Below are positions 18,214 to 25,652 of a stretch of 57,207 nt of DNA, piece by piece. The position numbers and the translations under genes are program-made. Every line of letters starts with the position of its first letter. Position 1 is the stretch's first letter. The stretch lies in the NCBI GenBank assembly GCA_023301565.1, contig JALZUO010000074.1, forward strand, positions 1 to 57,207. The letters are read 5' to 3'. A model generated the notes under the pieces. The model was given only the letters and a program-made list of their open reading frames with translations. It ran no database searches and was not told where the DNA came from. The DNA comes from Oligoflexales bacterium. Lineage in GTDB: Bacteria; Bdellovibrionota_B; Oligoflexia; Oligoflexales; JALZUQ01.

Positions 18214-20433
18214 TTAATACATTTGCATACCAGTCCGGATAGAACCCAATGAAATCTCTGGGGTTTCTTTAATATTTTTGTCTGCGTCATAAATTTGTCT
18301 GTAGGTCAGATAAGTTTTAGTAATTTTCTTTACGTACTTACGTGTCTCACGAAACGGGATAGACTCAATGAACTCGTCGACGCCACAACCATTGCAAGAT
18401 TCTGCCCAAAATCGCACGTTTTCTGGTCCAGCATTGTAGCCTGCAAGCGCCATAAATGAGTTTCCAAAATAAGTCATAAGCCTCTGTACGTAGTAGCTTC
18501 CATATTTAAGGGCTACCTCTGGACGCTCTAAACTAGAACGATCAAAGTTTTTCTCTTTTAGGTCTTCGGCAATACGTACGCCCGTGTAAGGCATGATCTG
18601 CATTAGGCCCATCGCACCCACGTGCGATCTAGCTCTCGGTTTGTAGTAAGACTCGGCACGCATGATACTCCACAGCAAGAGCTTATCATTTTCTTTTAAA
18701 CCCTTAGGCATCTCAGACTCGAACGCCCTAGGGTAATATAGCTTCCACTCTTCACTGTGGGCTTTTTTATGTGCAATGTTAGAGTACGCATCCCTCGGTT
18801 GCTGCGAAGGCAAAAGTTTTAACTCGTGCATCCAGCTCTGCTTTGGCGACGGGTGACCGATCATAGCCGCTAATCTTTGCAGCTCATCTTTTTTGGGGTA
18901 GTCAGCCTCTGTAAGCTCAAAAAGCCCCTGCCTCGCTGCACCGACTAGGCCATTTTTATAATGCTCTTTTACCTTTGTGATCTTAAGGACCTGGCCTGGC
19001 AAGGGGGGGGCCGCAACGGCCTCAATAGAGGCTTGCTTGGATAAAAAACTGTCTTCATTAGCTTTTTCTGCAGCAACAAGCTCCATTTCTCTATAGCGCG
19101 ATGGATGCTGAAGGTTATAAATAGATACGTAAAAACTGTTTGCGTGTTTTTTAATTAACTTGCCATAGAGGTTGGTTGATTCACTAATTTTTCCCATTTT
19201 TTCTAATGTTTTTGCTTGCCAATACAGAGACGCCGCCTTGCGGTCACCTTCTCGAAACGACACCTTAGATGACTCAAGCAACCCTAGAGCCTTGCTGTAG
19301 TCTCCGGCACGATAGGCAGTCCAAAAATAATTCCACTTTATGTACTTGCTAGCTCGCGGCCTAGCTAACAAAGACGCATACTCTTTATGCGCCTCTTCAA
19401 ACAGTCCAAGGTAGCGCAAACTATCTGCAAGCCAAGTCGATACTTCCTTGGTTTCGAAGTTTGGCTTTTCTGCTTTTAGCCTGGAAAACACCATCAGAGC
19501 TCTTTGAGCATCTTTTGTACGAACCAATGCCTTGCCTTGAATAAATCTGATTTTTGCCCGATCTGTATCTTCAAAAGAAGACTTTTGCAGCATGCTCTTG
19601 GACTCTTCTACAACAAGGGCATACAGGCGCATTTTGTAAAGTTTTTCTAACCTATCAAACTCTGAAAGCTCTACGTAGTTGCCGCGATCGAGCATAGGCT
19701 GCCGCAAGGATGCTCGAACAAAACTGCTAAGACCAGGATAAATATCTGCTCCCCAAGAAAGTTTTTTAAGCAGGCTCAGCCTTTCTCTTTTGTCCGCTGG
19801 TTTTGGGTGACAAACCTTAAACTGCTTATCAAAAGCCCAAACTGCATCAACACCATAAGGGAAAAAAGCAGAGAGTTTATCAACCCCATCTTTAAAAGAA
19901 GAAAAATCACCTAAATTATAGCTAGATACAGCAACCAGTCTTTGCAGGTGCTCGTACCTACCCATGACACCAAACTTAGAGCGAAGACGCTTAAAGTCTG
20001 AAATAGCCTGCGAAAAATTCTTCAGCCCAAAGTTAGAACGCACCTTTAGGTGCATGGCATCGATTTCCCAACTAGGGTTTGGCTCGCTTAGCAAAAAGCT
20101 TTCAATTTCTTCTAGGGCAGCCGTATATTTTTTTTGATAGAAAAGAGTTTTTAATCTCAAGAACTGATACTGACTGAAGTCACCTTTGCCTATGAGCCGT
20201 TGCTTTATCTTTGCAAGGTACCTGCCCGCTACCAAAGGCTGCTGCTCTACGGTCTGCTCTATGAATTTAACAACTGCCACCATATAGGCGCTCGAAGTCT
20301 CAGGGTTGGATAAAATAATCTTTTCGAGTTCAAACGATTTATCTGCACGCAAAGCACCGCTGCTGTGAAAACATAATATGCCTACGACAGCGAGCGTCGG
20401 TAAAAAACGAGGGCTACAAATATTGAACTGCAT
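18214..20433 (-). CDS. slt: Soluble lytic murein transglycosylase (Slt70-like)
   Basis: 739 residues with a signal peptide (hydrophobic stretch LPTLAVVGILCFHSSG) and a long superhelical region of TPR-like repeats (about 60-450). The C-terminal SLT domain has catalytic Glu594 in MRAESYYKP, followed by GAMGLMQIMP and ALAGYNAGP, the GH23 fingerprints. It cleaves the MurNAc-GlcNAc bond to give anhydro-muropeptides in the periplasm. It sits upstream of nothing else in its own direction except the HTH gene, and downstream of lspA by 43 nt. Confidence 0.93.
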   Translation of the reverse strand: MQFNICSPRFLPTLAVVGILCFHSSGALRADKSFELEKIILSNPETSSAYMVAVVKFIEQTVEQQPLVAGRYLAKIKQRLIGKGDFSQYQFLRLKTLFYQKKYTAALEEIESFLLSEPNPSWEIDAMHLKVRSNFGLKNFSQAISDFKRLRSKFGVMGRYEHLQRLVAVSSYNLGDFSSFKDGVDKLSAFFPYGVDAVWAFDKQFKVCHPKPADKRERLSLLKKLSWGADIYPGLSSFVRASLRQPMLDRGNYVELSEFDRLEKLYKMRLYALVVEESKSMLQKSSFEDTDRAKIRFIQGKALVRTKDAQRALMVFSRLKAEKPNFETKEVSTWLADSLRYLGLFEEAHKEYASLLARPRASKYIKWNYFWTAYRAGDYSKALGLLESSKVSFREGDRKAASLYWQAKTLEKMGKISESTNLYGKLIKKHANSFYVSIYNLQHPSRYREMELVAAEKANEDSFLSKQASIEAVAAPPLPGQVLKITKVKEHYKNGLVGAARQGLFELTEADYPKKDELQRLAAMIGHPSPKQSWMHELKLLPSQQPRDAYSNIAHKKAHSEEWKLYYPRAFESEMPKGLKENDKLLLWSIMRAESYYKPRARSHVGAMGLMQIMPYTGVRIAEDLKEKNFDRSSLERPEVALKYGSYYVQRLMTYFGNSFMALAGYNAGPENVRFWAESCNGCGVDEFIESIPFRETRKYVKKITKTYLTYRQIYDADKNIKETPEISLGSIRTGMQMY

Positions 20434-20476
20434 ACCTCATAGAGTAACACTGTAGGTACTTGAAAAACAGGCTGTC

Positions 20477-21091
20477 CTACGGCAAGGGCTGCCGGGCTCT
20501 TATAATCTTCTCCCTTTGCTTTTCTAAAACAAACATATCAAACAACAAAACCCCGAGCCCTACCGTTATATAAGAGTCCGCTAAGTTGAAGATAGGAAAA
20601 TCATAGTACCAGCCAAACAGTTGCCACTTAGCATCCAGCCAGTCGATGACAAATCCGTACTGAACCCTGTCAAAACAGTTGCCAAGAGCACCTGCTAGAA
20701 TCAAAATAAAGGCAAGCCGTGCAGAGCGGTGCCCCCAAGGCGTAGATCGCAAGAAACCAAGCAAGATGAATACGGCGATCACAGTGATAAGGTAGAAGAA
20801 GGGAATCCTGTATTTGTCGTCCCAGTTTCCCAAGGCCCCCCAAGCTGACCCTTGATTGCGGACATAAGTGAGCCCAAAATAAAACCCTTGGCTTTTTCCT
20901 CTGATCGAACCAATTTCAAAAAGCTTCATAGATTTTGAAGAGTAGTCGTGCACTCCCTTAGGTTCGCTTCCTTCGACCGCAGAATAAAGGAACTCTTTTT
21001 GTGCATGGTCTTTGGTTATCTGGTCTAAAGCCAGCGCAGAAAGAAGCACAAGTGCTAACGCGAGTACCCCAAAAAGTTTGCTATTTTTCAT
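20477..21091 (-). CDS. lspA: Lipoprotein signal peptidase
   Basis: 204 residues from the ATG at 21091; a further upstream ATG at 21133 would add 14 residues that look unconserved. Motifs: RNQGSAWG, GALGNCFDR and FNLADSYITVG, the last two carrying the two catalytic aspartates. Four membrane spans are visible. The protein is about 40 residues longer than usual because of a periplasmic loop insertion near residues 35-75 (FLYSAVEGSEPKGVHDYSS). It cleaves prolipoproteins such as Pal, the LysM lipoprotein and the subtilase encoded in this window. Confidence 0.93.
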   Translation of the reverse strand: MKNSKLFGVLALALVLLSALALDQITKDHAQKEFLYSAVEGSEPKGVHDYSSKSMKLFEIGSIRGKSQGFYFGLTYVRNQGSAWGALGNWDDKYRIPFFYLITVIAVFILLGFLRSTPWGHRSARLAFILILAGALGNCFDRVQYGFVIDWLDAKWQLFGWYYDFPIFNLADSYITVGLGVLLFDMFVLEKQREKIIRARQPLP

Positions 21092-21233
21092 ACTGCTCAC
21101 TCTCACCAATAAAATCATGAATTTAATAGACAAATTCCATTATAAGCCAAAAAAAATAAAACCCGAAGCCTCCGGGGCAAAAATAGCCTATGAATTCTAC
21201 TGCTAGCCTGTTTTTCTAATCTCGCCTTGTACA

Positions 21234-21300
21234 TGTGACTAGTCAGTTGTGTATAGGCAGGCAACCTACTGATCTTCAACAGATTCGCTGATTAGTCACA
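21234..21300. other. 13-bp inverted repeat with two internal hairpins
   Basis: The 360-nt divergent gap between lspA and the LysM gene contains TGTGACTAGTCAG (21234-21246) and CTGATTAGTCACA (21288-21300), pairing over 13 positions with a single G-T. Inside are TAGG/CCTA (21254-21257 with 21265-21268) and ATCT/AGAT (21272-21275 with 21281-21284), so the element can fold as a three-way junction in either strand. It may be a structured leader RNA, a small RNA or a DNA operator. The rest of the gap has no gene I can support. Confidence 0.45.
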
Positions 21301-21451
21301 CTCTTTGCGAGCGCTTTTGGGGATTTTACCAAGCATACCAAAAAAAAAATTTGGAGCTATGCTTTGCCCGCCGATAAGAAACGTATCCGATCGTCTCAAA
21401 GTACGGAATAAATTTTTTTTTGAACATATTATTAAATGTAGGAGCATGAGA

Positions 21452-22417
21452 ATGAGGTTTTTAACCGTGTCTCTATGGGCCACCCTAGCTATAGGCCTAA
21501 GCACCATAGGTTGCGCAAGCACCCATGGAAATAGCGCTGAAGTATCTGACTCGGTGTACACAGACGAAGTTGTCTATGTCACAGAGGACGGAGTACAGGT
21601 AGACCCTAGTGAGATAAACCTTGATGACTACGAGATCGTTGATGAGACAGTCGCCGACTCCAATACAAACCCAAACCAAGTCCAAACGGACTCATATACA
21701 GCAATCGGTGAAGGCGACCAAGCAGGGCAAGTACCAGCAGAAGTTGTCGACGTTGCCGAGCAAGCAAGAGTCACTGCTGCGCCGCCTACCAATGCTTACG
21801 TTTCATTGGATAGCCCTGATTACATTTCTCTGGACAGCGAGCAGATGACTGCTCAACAAGAAGAAACTGAAGTAGGACAAGAATATGTTGAGACAGCAGC
21901 CCCTCAATATGGTTCATCTTCAAACGAAAGCGACTATGTTTCTCTTGAAGACGACAGCGATGTGACATATGAAGTAGCAGATTCACCTGTTCAAATGAAC
22001 ATCGAAACTGATGTGCAAAACGGAGACTACGTTGTTGTAAAGTCAGGCGATAGTCTGAGTAAAATTGCACGCTCTATCTATGGAAAACTATCTATGTGGA
22101 AGTCGCTGCAAAGCAAAAACCAAATTGCAAACGCAGACTTAATATTCCCTGGAGATCGCATCTACTACGAAAAATCAGGAAACATGCATGCAGCTGAGCA
22201 AGCTCCTAACACAAGAGAGGTGACCCAGTCTGTAGCTGGCCCACCGATTGACAATTCAGCTACAAGCTATGTTGTTCAGCAAGGGGACACGCTAGGCTCT
22301 ATCGCTTACAGAGCTTATGGCTCTAAGGATGCCTGGAAAAAAATACAGCAGCTGAACCCAGCAGCCGTAGAAAACGCCGACTACATTTATACAGGTCAAA
22401 CCTTAAAGCTTAAGTAA
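21452..22417 (+). CDS. LysM-domain lipoprotein
   Basis: 321 residues from the ATG at 21452, chosen because GGAG lies 7 nt before it (the ATG six bases earlier is too close). The N-terminus is a lipoprotein signal ending in STIGC. A long acidic, Glu/Asp/Val-rich low-complexity region (about 25-190) is followed by two LysM domains: KSGDSLSKIARSIYG (about 195-240) and QQGDTLGSIAYRAYG (about 275-320). LysM domains bind peptidoglycan glycan chains, so the protein probably tethers a membrane to the wall. The acidic linker may span the periplasm. Confidence 0.88.
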   Translation: MRFLTVSLWATLAIGLSTIGCASTHGNSAEVSDSVYTDEVVYVTEDGVQVDPSEINLDDYEIVDETVADSNTNPNQVQTDSYTAIGEGDQAGQVPAEVVDVAEQARVTAAPPTNAYVSLDSPDYISLDSEQMTAQQEETEVGQEYVETAAPQYGSSSNESDYVSLEDDSDVTYEVADSPVQMNIETDVQNGDYVVVKSGDSLSKIARSIYGKLSMWKSLQSKNQIANADLIFPGDRIYYEKSGNMHAAEQAPNTREVTQSVAGPPIDNSATSYVVQQGDTLGSIAYRAYGSKDAWKKIQQLNPAAVENADYIYTGQTLKLK

Positions 22418-22447
22418 GACCGCACTTACTCGACCCAATGGCAGTCA

Positions 22448-22478
22448 GGCCCCCGCTAAAACGGGGGCCCTATTTTTT
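22448..22478 (+). terminator. Rho-independent terminator after the LysM gene
   Basis: A perfect 8-bp GC-rich stem (GGCCCCCG / CGGGGGCC, 6-nt loop) followed by CTATTTTTT, 31 nt after the LysM stop. Confidence 0.93.
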
Positions 22479-22532
22479 ACTAACGGCCTTTTTTTTCTAG
22501 GGGCCAGCTGCATTCTTCGCTACACTAATCCC

Positions 22533-23396
22533 ATGAACAACATATCTGACATACAAATGGTATCTACCAGCGGCCCTTGGGCGACCGAAATCATCGAAAA
22601 AAATCTTGGAAAAGGGTCGGAGTTATGTGCCATTGGTGCGCCCCCGGTCTGTGAGTTTCCTTTTCACGCAGGAACGGCAAAAGAGCGTTTTAGAGCCTTT
22701 CTCTCGGCCCAAGAAAAACAAAAAATACTTTGGGCAATAAAAGGAGGCTACGGTGCATCGGACCTTTTACCACTGTTGGCCCACAGCCGCCTACAAACAG
22801 GTAGGGTTCTAGTTGGGTGCTCTGATGTAACTGCGTTGTTTCCACTTCTGATAAAGCTTGGGTGGAAGTGCCTACATGCGCACATGCCGGGGTTTAGAAA
22901 ATTCAGCTCAGACTCACCTGCAGGCCAAGCGCTACGAAGGCTTTTCTCGGCGGACGTAGAACAGTGGAAGGGGCAAATAGATGCTGCCCCCACAAGGGAA
23001 AACATTCCAGAAATATCTGGAAAGCTTTTCTGCGGAAACCTTGCAGTGCTTAGCAGTTTGATTGGAACGCCCTATTTTGAGCCCTTTCAAGAGCCAACCA
23101 TTTTAGTGCTCGAAGACATTAGTGAAAATCCAGGAAGAATAATCCGCGCCTGGAGCCAGTGGCAACAAGCAGGAATGCTCGAAAATGTTGCCGCCGTGGT
23201 TCTCGGGCGATTTACAGATATGCCCGGAGACAGCGAGCAGCAGGAGCTTTTGGTTCAAAGTGAGCTTCAAAGACGAAACCCTTCTATGCCATTTTTTATC
23301 ACCAAGAGTGTAGGGCACATAGACGACAACTACCCTTTGCTTTTAGGCGCTGAAACCACCTTGAAACATGGCCAACTATTTTGGCAAGCTACTTAA
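22533..23396 (+). CDS. ldcA: Murein tetrapeptide LD-carboxypeptidase (S66 family)
   Basis: 287 residues, normal for family S66. Key regions are the AIKGGYGASDLLP loop, the nucleophile elbow GCSDVTAL (Ser), the catalytic Glu region LEDISENPGR and the catalytic His in SVGHIDDNYPLLLG. LdcA removes the terminal D-Ala from murein tetrapeptides in the cytoplasm, giving the tripeptide that Mpl reuses. The mpl gene starts 22 nt downstream, so the two recycling enzymes are probably co-expressed. Confidence 0.93.
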   Translation: MNNISDIQMVSTSGPWATEIIEKNLGKGSELCAIGAPPVCEFPFHAGTAKERFRAFLSAQEKQKILWAIKGGYGASDLLPLLAHSRLQTGRVLVGCSDVTALFPLLIKLGWKCLHAHMPGFRKFSSDSPAGQALRRLFSADVEQWKGQIDAAPTRENIPEISGKLFCGNLAVLSSLIGTPYFEPFQEPTILVLEDISENPGRIIRAWSQWQQAGMLENVAAVVLGRFTDMPGDSEQQELLVQSELQRRNPSMPFFITKSVGHIDDNYPLLLGAETTLKHGQLFWQAT

Positions 23397-23418
23397 GACA
23401 AAAGCTTACGGAGAATGC

Positions 23419-24864
23419 ATGAAAAAAATTGATAGCGTTTACTTTTTGGGAGTTGGCGGAACCGGCATGGGCTCTGTAGCAGGCCTAGTCAAACAAAGCG
23501 GGCGACAGGTTTTTGGCAGCGACCAAAATCTTTATCCCCCCATGTCTGACATCCTAGCCGAAGCAAACATAGAGGTATTCACGCCATATTCGCAGTTAAA
23601 TATCGAACAAAACCCTGCAGACCTATACGTCATCGGAAACTCAATGTCTGTTGGAAAAAATGAAGAGCTAGAGCAGATCATGGCAAATGACCTGCCATAC
23701 ACCAGTTTTCCAGCTTTGCTAAACCAGCTTTTTTTGCAAGATCACGTACCCTGTGTTGTGACTGGTACGCACGGCAAAACAACCACAAGCTCTTTGCTGG
23801 CACACTGCATGACCGAGCTAAAGCTTCCTACTAGTTTTTTTATTGGGGGGCGCCCTCTAAACTTTGACCTCGGCTATGGGCTTTGCGATCAAGACAAAGA
23901 ACAAAAATTCTTTGTCTTAGAAGGCGACGAGTACGACACGGCTTTTTTTGACAAAAACTCTAAGTTCCTTCACTACGCGCCTCAGGTTCTTTTGCTGCAA
24001 AACATCGAATTCGATCATGCTGATATCTTTAATAGTTTAGACGATATTTTTGTGCAGTTTGAAAAAGTTTTGAACCTAGTGCCAAATCCAGAAAACATTG
24101 TTGCTTGCTCAACCGATCCAAACGTAGAGAAAATTTTAAAGAAGCTTAAACTGCAAGATAAGTGCACAAGAACAGGGGCCGATGAAAACTGCAGCATTAG
24201 GCTAACGGGCAGCAGACCAAGTAAAAGTGGCCAAGACTTTTGGACACACTCCTTTGCAACCCCTTGGGGCGAGCTCGACATAGAGTGCATTCTTGGTGGA
24301 GAGCACGGCAGCAGCAACATAGGCCAGGTTCTTGGCGCTTTAACCCGTCTCCAAGAGATTTCAGGGACCAGGTGGGAGAAAGAAAAAATTCTTCAGGCGT
24401 TCAAGTCATTTCTTGGGGTTGCAAGAAGACTAGATCTTTTAGCAGAACAAAAAGACATAAAGGTAATAGAAGACTTCGCTCATCACCCTACAGCAATTGA
24501 CAAAGTTCTTCGGGCCTACAAAGAGGCAAACCCGGGCCGTAGACTCTGGGTAGCTTTTGAAGCTCGTAGTGCGACGTCTAGAAGAAATATTTTTACCGAT
24601 GCTTTTGCAGAGTCCTTAGGCCATGCAGACAAAATCCTTGTTGGACCAGCTCTTGAGGACAAAAAGCTGGCAGACACAGAAAGAATGGACACAACCCTCT
24701 TGGCAAAAAAAATTGGTAGTCACGCACGAAGCTGTGACGAACATAGATCTCTAAAAGACATCCTGCGAAAAGAAATCAAAGCAGGCGACACCGTTATTTT
24801 TATGAGCTGTGGAAGTTTTGGCGGTATCCAGCATGAGATAGCTGAGTTTGTTAAAGAGTTATAA
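23419..24864 (+). CDS. mpl: UDP-MurNAc:L-Ala-gamma-D-Glu-meso-DAP ligase
   Basis: 481 residues. Mur-ligase layout: N-terminal GVGGTGMGSVAGL, P-loop TGTHGKTTTSSLLA, the NIEFDHADIF region and the C-terminal AHHPTAIDKVL. The Mpl assignment over MurC rests on the overall pattern (VIGNSMSVG, GGRPLNFDLG, LEGDEYDTAFFDK) and the neighbouring ldcA. It re-attaches recycled tripeptide to UDP-MurNAc. The start at 23419 has GGAG 5 nt before it; an in-frame start at 23368 would overlap ldcA and is unlikely. Confidence 0.93.
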   Translation: MKKIDSVYFLGVGGTGMGSVAGLVKQSGRQVFGSDQNLYPPMSDILAEANIEVFTPYSQLNIEQNPADLYVIGNSMSVGKNEELEQIMANDLPYTSFPALLNQLFLQDHVPCVVTGTHGKTTTSSLLAHCMTELKLPTSFFIGGRPLNFDLGYGLCDQDKEQKFFVLEGDEYDTAFFDKNSKFLHYAPQVLLLQNIEFDHADIFNSLDDIFVQFEKVLNLVPNPENIVACSTDPNVEKILKKLKLQDKCTRTGADENCSIRLTGSRPSKSGQDFWTHSFATPWGELDIECILGGEHGSSNIGQVLGALTRLQEISGTRWEKEKILQAFKSFLGVARRLDLLAEQKDIKVIEDFAHHPTAIDKVLRAYKEANPGRRLWVAFEARSATSRRNIFTDAFAESLGHADKILVGPALEDKKLADTERMDTTLLAKKIGSHARSCDEHRSLKDILRKEIKAGDTVIFMSCGSFGGIQHEIAEFVKEL

Positions 24865-24874
24865 TACAGCTTAC

Positions 24875-24905
24875 TTGCATCGCCTTATATTTTTCATGAT
24901 ATAAT
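24875..24905 (+). promoter_or_regulatory. Putative promoter of pal
   Basis: TATAAT at 24900-24905 with TTGCAT at 24875-24880, spacer 19 nt, slightly long. It lies about 54 nt before the pal ATG and just after the mpl stop, which suits a separate strong promoter for an abundant lipoprotein. Confidence 0.5.
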
Positions 24906-24958
24906 ATCAATCTGATCATAGGTTTGATTAGGTAGTGTTGAAATATTGGAGGAACACA

Positions 24959-25465
24959 ATGAATAGAAATTTACTCATGGGAGCATGCTTGGTTGCCTTA
25001 AGTCTAAGTGTTGGTTGCTCCAAAAAGAACAAAGTATCTGACCCCATAACATCTACGACAACCACTATCCCCGGCTTAACAACGGATACGATAAACCAGG
25101 CAACTTCAACAACAGGGGCTTTATCTAGTTTCGTACCACAAACTGTTTACTTTGGTTACGACCGAGCGAGTCTTTCAGGAGACTCACAATCTTCACTCGA
25201 TGCGCTTGCAAACTTTCTGCGCGGAGCCTCCTCTGCAAATCTTGAAGTAGAGGGTCACTGTGACGAGCGTGGATCAACGGAGTACAACATTGCGCTTGGA
25301 ATGAGACGTGCGCAGGCCGTCACTGACTACCTAGTCAACAGTGGCGTGAACCCATCTCAGATCAACCCAGTAAGCTACGGCGAAGAAAGACCGTCTCAAG
25401 TGGGCAGTCATGAGTCAGCATGGTCTTCTAACCGAAGGGCTGAGTTCGTTTTAATGACTCAATAA
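24959..25465 (+). CDS. pal: Peptidoglycan-associated lipoprotein Pal
   Basis: 168 residues from the ATG at 24959, with GGAGG 6 nt before it. Lipobox LSVGC (Cys20), a Thr/Ser-rich linker (about 25-60) and a C-terminal OmpA domain (about 65-168) with VYFGYDRASL, VEGHCDERGSTEYNIALGMRRA and the DAP-contacting GHCDERGS segment. Pal anchors the outer membrane to peptidoglycan and normally works with Tol proteins; no tol genes are in this window. A terminator follows at once, so it is probably monocistronic. Confidence 0.95.
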   Translation: MNRNLLMGACLVALSLSVGCSKKNKVSDPITSTTTTIPGLTTDTINQATSTTGALSSFVPQTVYFGYDRASLSGDSQSSLDALANFLRGASSANLEVEGHCDERGSTEYNIALGMRRAQAVTDYLVNSGVNPSQINPVSYGEERPSQVGSHESAWSSNRRAEFVLMTQ

Positions 25466-25490
25466 AATAAAAAGCAGCTCAGTGCTAGAA

Positions 25491-25518
25491 AAAGAGGCAG
25501 TTTTTGCCTCTTTTTTTT
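25491..25518 (+). terminator. Rho-independent terminator after pal
   Basis: AAGAGGCA (25492-25499) pairs with TGCCTCTT (25505-25512), 5-nt loop, followed by a T-run to 25518. It lies 26 nt past the pal stop. Confidence 0.9.
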
Positions 25519-25533
25519 ATGGTGCAAAAAAAG

Positions 25534-25646
25534 ATCTCCTAAATCTACCTGGGAGACCCAGTTTGCAACTTGGCGTGTATTTTTAGAGGTGCCTCAGTTA
25601 TCCTCTAGGCCCACGTGAGCGCAACGCTCTCGTGAGTCGAGGAGAT
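25534..25646 (+). ncRNA. Candidate structured 5' leader of rny (four-stem fold over the RBS)
   Basis: Between the pal terminator and rny four stems can form together: P1 ATCTCCT (25534-25540) with AGGAGAT (25640-25646); P2 CTGGG/CCCAG (25549-25553, 25557-25561); P3 TAGAGG/CCTCTA (25584-25589, 25602-25607); P4 CACG-T-GAGCG / CGCTC-T-CGTG (25612-25621, 25625-25634) with one T-T mismatch. P1 buries the rny Shine-Dalgarno (AGGAG, 25640-25644). The arrangement is a closed multi-branch fold like a riboswitch or autoregulated leader. I match it to no known class. It is a hand-drawn fold with no energy calculation behind it. Confidence 0.45.
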
Positions 25647-25652
25647 ATATTT

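Noticed and set aside
21145-21175. Possible minus-strand terminator (CCCG/CGGG with T-rich tail) upstream of lspA
   Set aside because: Stem of only four bases and no minus-strand gene ending there; not supportable.
21305-21451. N-terminal extension of the LysM lipoprotein
   Set aside because: No RBS, basic unconserved residues, and it would destroy the lipoprotein signal that starts at 21452.
25534-25646. 6S or other known RNA at the rny leader
   Set aside because: The shape is a multi-branch fold enclosing the RBS, not one long bulged hairpin, and I see no matching consensus of 6S, SRP or a named riboswitch.
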